Source of the DNA: Mesostigma viride
Taxonomy: Eukaryota; Streptophyta; Mesostigmatophyceae; Mesostigmatales; Mesostigmataceae
DNA length: 64,000 nucleotides
Assembly: GCA_009746045.1 (NCBI GenBank)
Contig: RPFO01000026.1
Coordinates: 1,530,150-1,594,149, forward strand
Direction of reading: 5' to 3'
Position numbers and translations under genes: made by a program
Notes under the pieces: generated by a model
Databases searched by the model: none
What the model was told of the DNA's origin: nothing
Seen by the model: only the letters and a program-made list of their open reading frames with translations
In this document: positions 31,553 to 43,495 of the stretch, one piece after another
How the letters are laid out: each line of letters begins with the position of its first letter
How positions within the stretch are numbered: the first letter of the stretch is position 1

Positions 31553-31950
31553 CATGCAGCCGGAGGAGACCCCAGACTCTCTTCTCGACGTCGAGCTGAA
31601 GAATAAACTCTTGGCGTGCATGCATGGCACTGCCAGCTGTGCGACACTGCACTGAGGGCGCCTGCCGGGCAGTGCCCCATCCATGCACGGGCCAAGGCTG
31701 GGCCCCCTCCAGTGGTCTTCTTCACCGGCCTTCAGCGACATCACAGCCCAACTTTCGGTTCCTCTCTCGCCGCAAGAAGCTGGTGAACACCTCCTGGTCG
31801 CTTGACGACGACCTGACGCCAGCCGGCCAGCCCAGCAGCAGCAGCGCCGCGATCAGTGGCCCGACTACATCCGCCACAAGACCAACCCCGAGAAGCCCCA
31901 AGTGTACTGGTGGGGCGGGGACCTTGTCAACAAGAAATAGCTGTGGAAGC
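31553..31950 (+). pseudogene. Third-subfamily ORF1-like remnant
   Basis: QPEETPDSLLDVELKNKLLA corresponds to KPGETSTSLADELKNQLLT of G, and FRFLSRRKKLVNTSWSLDDD to the RRM/CTD junction. The middle is frameshifted and the end lacks the last block. It is more divergent than F or G, so it marks an older member. Confidence 0.65.
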
Positions 31951-32719
31951 CCCCCCGGGCTCCCCGGGATAGAGCACTCAAGCTAGTTGATCTAGATGGG
32001 GGCACTCGATTATGGGATAGCTTAGGCATTACAGCACTTGAAATGATATTAGCGCACAGCGTTATAGTACCTTCAATTAGCTCTGGCACCTTAATTGTGG
32101 TCATCAGCTTGCCCCTTAGCCGACGTCTTGAGCCCACCTCACCTTTGTAGCATTAATGAATTAATTAGATGTCCACGTGACTGCGTCACGTGAGCATAAG
32201 TCCTCAGTGGGAGGGGAACATGCCGGATGGAATGGATGGTATAAGCTATCTAGGTCCTAGTTACAGGGGTGTGGGCATTGCGGCCCGAATCGCTATGACT
32301 GTGCCATACTTGGTCACACGCGGAGCCCCCACAGGCTTGGGGGTGGTCTCCTTCATCACTACTTGCCATCTATCCTTGCGCACCATCTGCCTCCATATTA
32401 CAGACAAACCAGGAGGCTGCCCGGGGGTGAGCCCGTCACGTCTAGTGTAGCACATGTCCATGCCGAGTCTATCACGAAAAGTCCACGGGTGGCGGCCCTG
32501 CCGCGCGCGGCCGGGGGCACGCCAGGTGAGGACATAATGCCCAGGCTGGGCGGGCTTGGTGCCAGCTAGTCTATCTGATGTATCTACCTGATCTGTGCGG
32601 GCCAGGTGCCCGGCTAGGCCCAGGCGCCTGTGCCTAATAATGTGGGAAACATAGGGCAAAAAATCAGCGTACAAATCCTCATTACTAATGTGCAAACCAA
32701 AGGGGATGTTAACTGTTAA

Positions 32720-34417
32720 CCCCTCATTGGTCTTGCAGCCGATTTTCCGCCAAAAATCGACTTGCAGCCGATGCATCGGCTGCTCCGCGGGGGACCAAAT
32801 TGCGCGAAAACTATTGAGAATTAGGAAAAGTTTAGCTGAGAAGATCGAAAGTTTATAATTTTCCTCACAGCATGGTACTAGGGTTCGCATACTTCTGACA
32901 AAGTTATAGAGGTGTTCTGGCCGGTCAAAGTACAAGGGGTCAGGGTACTTTTTCGCGTAAAACGTGCATTCCGGAAAACGACGACCTGGCCATGGCGGCT
33001 TGCGCCCACGCATGGCATTTACGTTTGCGTTCGAATTTTCTGGCCAAACTTAGGAAATTGATTTTATACGTCCTAAAGATGCTACAGGCCAATTTTTGGT
33101 TCGCGGGAATGCCATTTGATAGGTGTCGGCAGCGTTCTTGCTGGAAAAAACTGCGATCAGGCCGGACGATAGAAACGTTGACAGCAATACCTTTACGGCG
33201 TATGTTAAAGGATATATTGGTTTATTTGTACTTATTATGATACATAGTAGTCATAAACGTGCAAGGGTGGCAAGAAATCGCCGAATCTAGCGACCATGCT
33301 GCACAACTTTGGTGTGCCAAAATGCGCCATTTTGCGGCCACCGCCTGGGCCAAGGTAACGCCATCCATGCCTGGTAAAGCTTCAGCATCGTTTTCCTATC
33401 GATGTTTGACATTTATATATACGTTCTAGCTTGTGTAGCACATTCTTTTTGCATTATTCATGCTCTTTCTTGACCCTGGCCTGGCCCCTTTCTAAAACAC
33501 CCTTCTTATATGCTTCCCTCAGTCAGTTGACCTGCCACAGTGTGATGGTGATAAGTTTTAGATGCTTTATGGGTTTGAATACCTCCATATATGTTTGTTA
33601 TACATTTCCCATACACATATTGCATGATTGTGAGGCAGTTGGCTGGTCTCTGTGGCATCATCAAGCACGTAACTCGTGAGTAAAAGCTTCCCATTGACAG
33701 CATGTGCCACCAGGTGTGCTGGCCATCACCTGGCAAGCTATAGCAGCTTAGGCCTAGTTTATCCTTGCTAGGGCAGGCTGAAATAGGCTCAACGTCACTA
33801 GTTTGTTGGTGGCTGCCTCCTATAATGTATGCCTTGCGTAGGGTATCCGTACCACGTTACCTACGTGCATGGACAAGGTGGCACCTGCACATAGGTGCCA
33901 TGTAAGGGCAGTGTGATGATGCAGTTATGTTTCCCCATCATTGTGGAAGGGAAATGTATTGTATGGCATGGTTGGGGGCCATATTAGTAGGTATTAGTAG
34001 GTAGTATGCCCACCCCTACCCCCTTGGTTGCTTTTTACCAACGGTACCCCTATGGGCTGTACTGGGTGTAACTGCTGGTATACCCACCCAAATGATAACC
34101 CCAATGGCTCAAACTGTTCAGCAACTAATTGTTTATCATCCCTGAAGTGGTAGGTGCCTAGGTCTTATAACATAATTCAAAATGCACAATCTACCAAAAA
34201 TGAAAACGCGCGTCTCAACCCCCCTAACTTTGGCGGTAGTTTTCTATGGCCTACCCTGCAGATATGTTAGGTTGTGATAGCTCACCCCGAAGGGCAACTC
34301 ATGGACATGCTTGACCCCCAAGGACAGCCCTTGGATGTTGGTAGGTTGGGTGTGGGGTGGTTTGCAAATTTAGCATTTTGCAGCCGATTTTTCGGCTTTA
34401 AATGGGACCAATGAGGG
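32720..34417 (-). mobile_element. X: piggyBac-like non-autonomous element
   Basis: A 1698-bp insertion in LINE H. It starts CCCCTCATTGGTC after a TTAA (32716-32719) and ends GACCAATGAGGG inverted. The right-hand TTAA seems lost; K, the uninterrupted paralogue, has TTAA at the same place (about 54981). Its homologue X' is flanked by TTAA on both sides. The open frames inside (82-110 codons) carry no transposase motif. Confidence 0.65.
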
Positions 34418-34595
34418 CCTTGCGCAGCATCGTGGTGACGGCGCCGTCCGGTCGTTGCTCCAGCTCCTGCATCAGTGTCCACGTCTCGGCGCCGTAGGTC
34501 AGGATCGTCAGAATGACGACCTTGAAGAGGTCACGCTTGACGATCCGGGGTAGGGCGGGGTTGCTCCACCAACGGCGGTGGTCATGGAGGTGCGC

Positions 34596-35526
34596 AGGGA
34601 TCCGCACCCCAGCCCAGCCTGCGCGGCCGACAGCCACATCGGCTTCCTCCCTCTGCAAGGATGACATCCGCGCAGTGCTGGAGGAGCACGTGACCTGGCC
34701 GCTGGCCGAGAAGCTGACATCGCTGAACACCACGCTCAACACGGTGGAAGCCCGGGTCTCCAACGTGGAAACCAAGGTCGTCCACAAGCTACAACCCCAG
34801 TTCACGGCGCTACACACCGCGGCGCAGGCTTCGGAAACGCATGTTGCACTTGTCTCTCGCCTTAACCAGGTGGAGGGCAAGTGTGGCGTGCTCCTGAAGA
34901 AGCTTGAGGCCATCACCGCCCACACCGAGGCCCTGGCCACACAGGTCCCCAAGATAGCGGAGCAGACGGCCACCATTGCATCCCAGCCACTCCGGCAGGA
35001 TGCTGGCGACCTCCCGCCGCTCTCCTACGCGGACCTGCTGCGGTCAGCGACCGCCTCCACCACCGACTCCATCGCCACAAAGCTCCAGGAGCTGGAGGAC
35101 CACCGCCAGGCCCAGCAACGGGAGGTCACCGACCGCGCTCGCCGCGAGTGCCGAGTGGTGCTACGTCGCTTCCCCCAGAAGCCAGGTGAGACGTCAACCT
35201 CTCTTGCTGACGAGCTCAAGAACCAGCTTCTTACCCTCATGGGCCTGGTAGGTGAGGTAGAACTGCGTGGGTGCCACCGCCTTCCCCACTCACGGGACAA
35301 GGCGGCTCCCCCACCAGTCCTACTCACCTTCCCCTCCCCTGAGGATAAGCAGCGGTTCCTCTCTCGTCGCAAGCGGTTGCACGACCTCACCTGGACGCTG
35401 GATGACGACCTGACCCCGGCCCCGCTCAGCAACAGCAGCGACGCGACCTGTGGCCGGAATACCTCCGCCATAAGCAGGACCCCCAGAAGCCCAAGGTGTA
35501 CTGGAGGGGCGGGGACCTGATGATCA
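34596..35526 (+). pseudogene. ORF1-like protein of G, 3' end displaced by M1
   Basis: A frame open through this segment encodes a long coiled coil (about 34670-34990: TLNTVEARVSNVETKV, NQVEGKCGVLLKKLEAI), an RRM-like region (RECRVVLRRFPQKPGETSTS, RLPHSRDKAAPPPVLLTF) and FLSRRKRLHDLTWTLDDD. After that the frame drifts, as in F, because of a small deletion in the LSNSSDAT region. The last codons and the stop lie beyond M1 at 39127-39158. The 5' end is truncated within the ORF. Confidence 0.75.
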
Positions 35527-36908
35527 GTGTGAGATCATACGCCGTATAATACGGTATAATACGGTATAATACGTAATACGCTGGCTTTTAGCGTATAATT
35601 TTTCATACGTAATACGTTTTAGCGCATAATGACGTATAATACCGTATAATACCGTATAATGCCGTGTTTTCCGCGTTTTTTTTACGTTTTGCGCGGCTAG
35701 GATGCCAGAACGACAGGGCAACGATTTGAAGCCACAGATTTCGTATCTCTACTAAGTACTGACCCGTCTGAACTTTCACAATTCGACGCGATCTTATTTT
35801 GACATTGTGGTGCACAGTGCGCGCACCGTGCGGAGGTGGCCATGGCGACGTGCGTTCCGTTAAAATATGGCTAATCCGGCGGGCGACAGGCGAAAAAATT
35901 AAGCCGATGGTTAAAAGTGATGTTCTATTATGATGTTTCATAGCAAGATCTGCACTATTTGCAAATTCGCTGCCTTTGTTGGTACAGATTTGCACGGGGG
36001 TCTCATCCAACGTCAATTTAATTTGGCCGCGATGAATAATCTAGCATGTGTGCCTGCGACGGTAGAACTCGACATTCGTGGGTTATTTTGATGCAGCAAG
36101 AGCCGTTTAGTAACGGACACCATGAAAATAACCTAAGCATCTTCGATCTGCGGCCATTTCCTGTCATTTCTAAAATGATTTCGTTCAGGCCTGCGCGATC
36201 CGCGGTTAATCCATCCATGGCTGGCTGGCTTTTCTTGCGCGCCTGGGTAGGAAATAATGCCGGCCGTGGTACGCTGATTTGCCGCATGTCACCGCCCAGT
36301 CTGTTTGCGCTCTTAATGAACCTGGCATGAAACTTTTGGCGCCGTTTCTGGGTTTTTCTTGCTATTTTGTTCTCCACTTGTTGCAGTTGTGCTATCAGAT
36401 CATTTCCGCAGCTTTCAATATTTCAATGGTTTTCCTTACGCTGCGTATGCCATGCTTCCTAAAGCTACCCAGAATTGATCGGGCAGTTATCTGGCTTTGC
36501 TACGCTTCCTGTATGGAGGTTTTCACACGGTAGACATTCTATATTGCGTAGTCAAGGACCCTAGCTGCCTGGGAGCGGCATCACCGTTGCAAGGAGCTGG
36601 CGAGCTCATAGACGCCTGTCATGCTCTTCAGCCTGCTGGAAAACAAGGTTGTTGTATGGAAGGTGAGAATATGTGAGTTACTCATCACATCCCCACCTGT
36701 TTAGCCTCCGTGGTTCCCCAACGGGGACACGAGATTAATTAATATTAATTAATTAATTAATTCAGTTAATTAATTAATTAATGCACACCACGAGTCACAC
36801 ACCTGTAGTCACATGCAGCTCAGTATATTCACATAGCATCGCACCATGCAAACATACTACATGCATTAATTGTATACTACTGTAGTATTTGCGTGCATGC
36901 ACAGCCAC

Positions 36909-38809
36909 ATATATATTCATTGAGAATGATAGATTACGGAGGTGAGATAGGCATGCAACATAAGGAAAAACCCGATAACTGGGAGAATAACCCTGAAGAA
37001 ATTAATAGTAATCTGACACAGACATCCAAGGATCACGCCAGCGGCACAAGGTACAACCACATATATATATATATATATTAAAACGGTGACCCTGCCTACG
37101 TCGAAGAGGAGCTCCGGGCCACCGTGGAACAGCGCACCCATGTCCTTGAGACTTGGGCGCGCCTCAAGGACCCCCAGACCAAAGGGCTTCTCCTGTGGTT
37201 TTGCGCCCACCCGCGGGTGGTTCACTGGCTCCGTGGCGCTCCCCCCCACTTGGTGCGGCTTGCCGCGGAAGGCCATGACGAGCGCATTCAGGCCGCCTTG
37301 CAGGTGCTCCTCCCCGGCCCTGGCCTGCCAGCTCACTCCATGCGCTTGGCCACCCTCCCCTGCCGCATGGGCGGGTGTGGGCTCACCCGCGCCGCCCGCC
37401 TCGCCCCCGCCGCCTTCCTTGGCTCTGTTGCTCAGGCCTGGGCGGAGATCCGCCGGTTGGTCCCCAGCGCCGTCAGCGCCATTCCCGACTTGGTCACCCC
37501 ATCCCCCTTTCCCTTTGTGCAGGCTGTGCAGGATTCTTACCTCGGGATCCAGCAGGCTTGCGACCTCGTCCGCCCCGCTCAGGCCGTCCACCGTCGCCTG
37601 CCCCGGGGCACGCCCGGCGTGTCCACTGTCGTCAGTCCTAGTGTCTTCCCTGCCTGCGTTCATGAAAAACAACAAAAGACCTACGCGGGTATACTACACT
37701 GTGCCGACTGGATGGGTCTGCATGCGAGCTTGAACGATCAGGGGAAGGCTTGGCTTCACTCCGTTTCCCTTGAGGGGAGCGTGGGGTCCGCATTCCTGCG
37801 CGCCCTCCCCATGAGCCCTTTGTTCACACTGGTTCCGGCCCTTTACGCCATCGCTCTCCGCCACCAGCTCTTTGCCCCGCAACCTCTCATCACGGCGGGT
37901 GCGTCCTGCGGCAGCTGCGGGCTTGCTCTGGATACTACTGGGACGCACTACATCGCGTGCATGGGTGGCCAGCAGAACCAGAACTGGTTCCTCTATCTCC
38001 ATACCGCTCTCCTCCGGGTGGTGTGTGCCATGGTTCGGTCGGTCTTTCCCCACTCCACCATTAAGTGCGAGGACGCGGATGGGGCCGCCCTCTACTCACC
38101 CAACCACCGCCCCGACATTACCGTGCTTGACTACGACGGGCAGGGTTGCCACCTGCTCATCGATGTCTCCGTGGCTCGGCCGCTTTCCGGTCGCCACATC
38201 CTCCGGGCGGCTGTGGATGCCGGCGCTGCTGCCGCTGTGGCTGAGCGCGACAAGTTTGCCTCCTACGGCAATGTGGGGCCCCACCGGGTCATCCCCTTTG
38301 TCCTTGAGGAGTTCGGGGCCATGGGCCCCAAGACAGCGGAGTTTTTCCACGAGTGCTGCCAGCGCCGTGAAGACCGCCTCGACCTCGAGGGTCAGACCGC
38401 CCCGTGGTCGGCCCGCACGTGGTCCTCGTATTGGCGGCAGCGTCTGTCACTCGCCCTCACTCGCACCGTGGCTGATGTGTTATTCCGCCGCACCCGGGCC
38501 GACTTTGTCGCGACCCATGCGGTCTAGATTCCTTCCAGGCCTGCATGGTGGGCCGGCAGCGCTGTTGCTGCGTGTAGTTTTGTGATGTATAGTTAGTTGT
38601 ACCTTGTGCCGCTGGCGTGATCCTTGGATGTCTGTGTCAGATTACTATTAATTTCTTCAGGGTTATTCTCCCAGTTCTCAGGTTTTTCCTTATGTTGCAT
38701 GCCTATCTCACCTCCGTAATCTATCATTCTCAATGAATATATATTAAAATATATAATTACTTGCATCAAAGTGAAGGCACCCAAGTAAACATAACCAATA
38801 TAAAGCCAC
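36909..38809 (+). mobile_element. RLE LINE, copy 3, with inverted arms
   Basis: Inserted in M1 between two AGCCACATATATA sites (about 36903 and 38809). The 3' half of the RLE LINE ORF (37083-38527) and its 3' UTR are flanked by about 147-bp inverted arms (36909-37056 and 38597-38744). The arms are near identical. A (TA)n run precedes the coding part. This layout may come from 5' inversion (twin priming) during insertion. Confidence 0.65.
37083..38527 (+). pseudogene. C-terminal half of RLE LINE ORF: CCHC knuckle and restriction-like endonuclease
   Basis: An uninterrupted 480-codon frame to TAG at 38525-38527, 5'-truncated (no RT). It reads TKGLLLWFCAHPRVVHWLRG, then the maturase-like thumb region, a CCHC knuckle (C-x2-C-x9-H-x3-C, around 37907-37960), then NHRPDITVLDYDGQGCHLLIDV (PD...D motif, around 38105-38170) and a C-terminal SARTWSSYWRQRL block. 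The CCHC followed by PD-(D/E)xK is the hallmark of R2-type site-specific LINE enzymes. It is 70-75% like copies 1 and 2 by eye, so it is an older lineage, though still free of stops. Confidence 0.8.
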
Positions 38810-39924
38810 ATATATACACATACACACAATTATGCATGCGCACGTTTACATTCTCAGTATTACATGCAATACATCGATCGTGTCCACAATATCCACCGTA
38901 TAGAGTATAGCCGAGGGTAGGGCAACCTTGGATTATGTCCAAAACAGTGTTAAAAACATGTGGATTGATGGTGGGTGTCTTAAAATGTGTAAAATCAGAG
39001 TATTCTGAGTGTGTCCGTACGAAAACGTATAATACCGTATTATACCGTATTATACCGTATTATACATTATACTCCACCGTGACCGTATAACGCGTATAAC
39101 GTACGATCTCACTCTGCTGATGATCAACCACAAGATGTGGACGCCCCCAGCGGGCTAGAATAATAACCCTAGCTTGTAACCATTGCATGGCGTCACTGCC
39201 GCTAAGGCAGCCATGCCTATGTAGACTGTTGCCTAGCTGTGCCAACACACCTAGTCACGTGCCGCCATGCAACGCACGGTACACAACCAGCCATAGCCTT
39301 AGCCTAGTCCTAGTACAGCCATGCTACGCCCTGGCTATGTTTAGATTACTTGCCCACGCTCCTTGCTATGATATGCTCACATGGGTCTTATTGCACCCAC
39401 AGTTTGCCGGATCGTTAGCCTGTCCTTTTAGCTAGCCGCGCCCAGTGTAAAATCGTACGTTATACGCGTTATACGGTCACGGTGGAGTATAATGTATAAT
39501 ACGGTATGATACGGTATAATACGATATTATACGTTATCGTACGGACACACTCAGAATACTCTGATTTTACACATTTTAAGACACCCACCATCAATCCCCA
39601 TGTTTTTAACACTGTTTTGGACATAATCCAAGGTTGCCCTACCCAAAATACTCAATGAGGTGTACATTGTGGACACGATGTAGCATGTAATACTGAGCTA
39701 AGGCTCGTCTTGCACATAGTAATGTGATCATAGTTAGTACTATACATGCAGTTCCAACTGGTGAGGAACCCTTGCACATGCATGCACTTGCTCTATTCAT
39801 ATTATGTGCAAACGTGTGCATGCATAATTGTGTATATGTGTGTATATATCTGGCAGTGCATGCACGCAAATACAATTAATGCATTATATGTTTGCATTGT
39901 GCGATGCTATGTGCATATACTGAG

Positions 39925-41258
39925 CATATACTATTCGCATTGCCTCCCTGCCTGCACGGATGGGTGGCTGCGGTCTGACTCGTGCCGCCCGGCTGGCCCC
40001 AGCAGCATTTTTGGGCTCCGTCGCTCAGTCGTGGGCGGAAAGCTGCCGGCTCCTGCCCCTTTTGGCAACGGCCGCGCCTGACCTCCTGGACCCCAGCAGC
40101 CCTTTGCCCTTCATCACCGCCATCCAGGAGGCCTATGCTGAGATCCAGCAGGCCTGTTCTCCCGTCCGTGCCGCTCAGGCGGTACAGCGCCACCTCCCTC
40201 GCGGCACTCCCTCGGTCGCCTCCGTTCAATCTCCCGCCGCATTCCCTGCTCGCGTCATCGATAAACACCAGAAAACCTACGCGGGTATTCTGCACACGGC
40301 TGATTGGATTGCTCTTTTCGCGGACCTCAACGCCCAGGGACGTGCGTGGCTGTTCTCGCTTTCCTTGCGGAGTGTGGGCTCGGCGTACCTTCGTGCTCTT
40401 CCCATGGCCCCCCCATTCGCCTTGGCTCCCAGCCACTACTCGGTGGCGCTCCGGCACCAGCTATTTGCCCCGCAGCCTCTTGTTCCGGCCGGGCGGCCTT
40501 GTGGTAGCTGTGGGCAGCCGCTGGATCCCACGGGGACTCACTACCTTGCCTGCATGGGGGGCCAACAGAATCAGAATTGGTATTTGTATTTGCACACTGT
40601 CCTCCTGACGGTGGTGCTCGCCATGATTCGGTCGGTTTTCCCCCACGCGAACATCCGGTCCGAGGATGCGGATGGCGCTGCCTTCTATTCCCCCAACCAC
40701 CGGCCTGACATCGTGGTGCTGGACTTTGAGGGGGGTGGCCGGCATCTGCTTATTGACGTTTCGGTGGCGCGGCCCTTGGCTCTTAGCCACGTGGCTGGGG
40801 CCTCCCTCACGGCAGGTTTCACGGCGGACCGGGCGGAGCGGGCCAAGCTCCTGGCCTACGGCGACGTCGGGCACCATCGTGTGGTGCCCTTTGTCCTGGA
40901 GGAGTTTGGGGCCATGGGGCCCCTGACCTCCGCCTTCTTCAAGGAGTGTTGCCGGCTCCGGGAGGACCGGCTGGACCTGGAGGGCCAGCGGGCCCCATGG
41001 TCGGCGCGGACCTGGACGTCATATTGGCGTCAGCGCTTGTCGGTGGCGCTGACTCGGGCCATGGCTGACATCATGCTCCGCCGTACGCGGGCTGATTTTG
41101 CGGTGCAGCAGGGCTATTAGGTTCCTCCCGTTAGGCGTTTCCATTGGTCTTATCGTAGTATATAGAGCTATGACATGGCTCTGTACATAGGTTTATAGCT
41201 GGGCGTTTGCTTTGGTTTGAGTGATTTCACTCTGCTGTAAGTAATTATATTTTTAATA
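39925..41258 (+). mobile_element. RLE LINE, copy 2, 5'-truncated
   Basis: Inserted in M2 with CATATACTGAG duplicated at 39914-39924 and 41259-41269. Nearly identical to the 3' third of full-length copy 1 (43910-45240), including the 3' end GTAAGTAATTATATTTTTAATA, so the family moved recently. Confidence 0.85.
39960..41120 (+). pseudogene. CCHC knuckle and restriction-like endonuclease of copy 2
   Basis: An open frame of 386 codons to TAG at 41118-41120. It starts within the ORF at MGGCGLTRAARLAPAAFLG, has CGSCGQPLDPTGTHYLAC (CCHC), then RPDIVVLDFEGGGRHLLIDV (endonuclease PD...D) and ends DFAVQQGY. It differs from copy 1 by few residues (for example GFTADR versus GYTADR). Truncated before the RT, so it cannot move itself. 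Confidence 0.85.
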
Positions 41259-42877
41259 CATATACTGAGCTGCATGTGACTGTGTGTGACGATCCACCCC
41301 GCCATGTGGCCCCTCGCCCTCGAGGCTGCCATGTGCTCCGCTAGCTTCCCATGAACATGGCCCTGGCAGCGCTAACTGCAAATCCCAACATATTAAATTC
41401 TTCTAGTTCTTGCCCAGATTAACAAAGCTTTCATCGCGTGCAGCAGCAACCATGCCGTGGCTCCGGAGCAGGCAGGACCGGCACTTCGAGGAGATCAGAT
41501 GCAGGCCGACGATGCAGTTGCATGCAGGCCGACGAACAAATGATAAACTCCGGCCACCTGCTTTGCTAAATCCATGTGCTTCGTCTAGCCAGCATCCACA
41601 TTTTATGACATGCAGACCAGAAGAATAAATACCCAAAGACCTTATGTCGGATAAACAAACCGATCTGACTCGGCAAAGCATTAGCAGTACCTCCTGCACA
41701 GTGCGGCCGAAATATCAGGACGTGATATAGCATGCGCTTCCCAACCGCGCCGTTGCCTGGGCGTGAATTTAACCATTCATTACCAATTGACTTATGAGTA
41801 CGTAGCTATCGATAGCCAAGCTGGCTAGTTCCTGCGCTTGTATGTTGTAAATAACGCAATCGCTAGGGTGCTATTCCGTGCTTTCGCCATGCACACGTAA
41901 GGCAAAATTGGGTAGGAATTCCTATGTATGCACTAAGTGCTCAGTCAGCACGTCGGCTGCTCAGTGCTCGCCCCTCTGTGACTCCCTACCTACCGCCACG
42001 TTTCAATTTGCAATCCATGTGCTACAGTTCAGACCTGGTTCAGACGGGTTAGTAGAGATACGAAAGCATGTGATCAATCTCACTGTCCGTAGTTTCAAGT
42101 CGTTGCAATGTTCCACTGTCATCACAGCCGCGCAAAAACAGCCTTGTTCCGCACTGAAACGCCAAAAAACCGCGGAAAATACGGCATTATACGGTATTAT
42201 ACGTCATTATGCGTCATTATGCGCTAAAACGAATTACGTATGAAATATTATACGCTGTCATTAAGCGCATACCGTATTATACCGTATTATACCGTATAAT
42301 ACGGCGTATGATTTTACATTACGATTGCAGCTGTGGCATGCCTTTGGCATGGAGGAGACTGGGGGTCTCTGCCCTTTCTCCTGTAGTGCACACACAGGGA
42401 TTAAAAGCACTTCGGTGCTCCGTGACTCCCCAACGGGAGCACGAGTTTAATTAATTAATTAATTAATGGAGGTGCGCCCACGCCATGCCGATCCGTGTCG
42501 TCATACATCGTCCTCGCAGTCGGGAAGCCAACTGCCGAGCAGCTTGAAGCGGCCTGAAGGAGGGTAGTTGACCTCGGCATCGTCTAAGAGGCGGAGTGTG
42601 GGTGGGGGCCCTGCCATGCCGAGGGCCAGGGCCTCCGTTTTGGGGCTGATTTCTAGACCAACCGCCGGAGCCTCGAGCGCCAGGCAGTCCAGCCAAAGTT
42701 GGGCAGACTCCGGCTTCTCGATGAGCGTGATGTCGTCGGCATAAATGAGGTCAGCTAGTAAATTCTGCTTGTTAGTCGGCCCCCCTTCCCCAAGCTTGTT
42801 CGTGATCGCTAGGCCAGGGGCACGGCCTGCAATGCTAGCAAAGCGAGCACGTGCCTGGCGCATTGTAGCATAAGCTA

Positions 42878-43143
42878 TTATATAATATAAATTAAATTAA
42901 ATTAAATTAAATTAAATTAAATTAAATTAAATTAAATTAAATTAAATTAAATTAAATTAAATTAAATTAAACTAAATTAAATTGAATTAAATTAAATTAA
43001 ATTAAATTAAATTAAATTAAATTAAATTAAATTAAATTAAATTAAATTAAATTAAATTAAATTAAATTAAATTAAATTAAATTAAAGTAAAGTAAATTAA
43101 ATTAAATTAAATTAAATTAAATTAAATTAAATTAAATTAAATT
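42878..43143 (-). repeat. (AAATT)n pentanucleotide array, tail of LINE S
   Basis: About 53 units of AAATT with a few substitutions (ACTAAATT, AAGTAAAG). It directly follows the LINE hairpin in the minus orientation, so it is read as an exceptionally long reverse-transcription tail or one that expanded after insertion. Confidence 0.85.
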
Positions 43144-43178
43144 ATAACATGCCTCCATTGGGAGATCATGTAGCACAT

Positions 43179-43495
43179 AAGTAAGTAAGTAAGTAAGTAA
43201 GTACTTGCGTGTCATGCGCAAAGGCATGCCACGGAGTACTATGCTAATCTCATTAGAAAAATAATTACACAATTAAAAGTTTAAACAAATATCGTCTGCA
43301 TCATCCCCCAACCGTTAAGCACTAGATGGGGATGTAATCCTCATCCGAGCTGTCCTCTACTGTAATGGCAGACGAGGCGGTAGTGTAGCGGCTATCCTCA
43401 GGACCAATAACCTCCACCTGCAGACTTCTACCCTGGCTAGCAACGGGCGGCGGGGGCCGTGGGGAGAAAACAGGAGCATACCCCTCGGGGAGATG
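43179..43495 (-). mobile_element. R: short LINE 3' fragment with (AAGT)n tail
   Basis: GTAGCACATA is present at 43169-43178 and 43496-43505 as a target duplication in LINE S. The minus strand encodes the ORF2 C-terminus PEDSRYTTASSAITVEDSSD-EDYIPI-stop (43322-43460), followed by a 3' UTR with a CATGC hairpin and an (ACTT)n tail. The same family occurs at 53519-53735 and at 60199-62550. Confidence 0.75.

Larger units (their letters stand above)
35527..39116. mobile_element. M1: Mutator-like element
   Basis: Flanked by the 10-bp duplication CTGATGATCA (35517-35526 and 39117-39126); F at 28048-28062 shows the empty site. Ends share GTGAGATC-A/G-TACG inverted, followed by arrays of CGTATAATACGGTAT at the left and a related but different array at the right. 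A 9-11 bp duplication and long AT-rich inverted ends suggest the Mutator superfamily. Interior 35780-36530 resembles the interior of Y. No transposase recognised. It contains a LINE tail (about 36700-36781) and the RLE-LINE insertion at 36909-38809. Confidence 0.7.
39445..42320. mobile_element. M2: Mutator-like element, inverted relative to M1
   Basis: Left end GTGTAAAATCGTACG and right end CGTATGATTTTAC are the M1 right and left ends respectively, so M2 lies in opposite orientation. It is inserted in the 3' UTR of G (target seen intact at 28378 and 11672), but the flanks do not show a clear duplication. 41900-42300 is homologous to the left part of M1. It contains RLE LINE copy 2. No transposase seen; 41270-41900 is otherwise featureless. 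Confidence 0.65.
34596..42465 (+). mobile_element. ORF1-only retroposon G, interrupted by M1 and M2
   Basis: Inserted in LINE H with ATGGAGGTGCGC at 34584-34595 and 42466-42477. Own sequence: 34596-35526 (ORF1), 39127-39444 (end of ORF and 3' UTR) and 42321-42465 (3' UTR, hairpin CTCCC-CAAC-GGGAG, TTAA tail). About 1.4 kb in total, without RT. Confidence 0.83.
32163..42866 (-). pseudogene. LINE H: reverse transcriptase, interrupted by X and G
   Basis: Own sequence is 42466-42866, 34418-34595 and 32163-32719, read on the minus strand. It encodes the tail of the RT palm with LIYADDITLIEKP, the thumb (FKLLGSWLPDCEDD), TYGAETWTLMQELEQR, then LGLAGHLARTDQVDTSDRL and a C-terminus ending about 32264. 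It closely matches LINE K (54537-55958), which lacks both insertions. The 3' UTR ends in a CACGTGAC-GCA-GTCACGTG hairpin and a short TTAA tail. The 5' end is cut at 42866 by the LINE S tail. Confidence 0.8.

Noticed and set aside
36018-36377. M1 119-codon minus-strand frame as a transposase
   Set aside because: Basic and partly similar to the frame in Y, but no DDE/DDD or zinc-finger motif; kept only as an unassigned interior.
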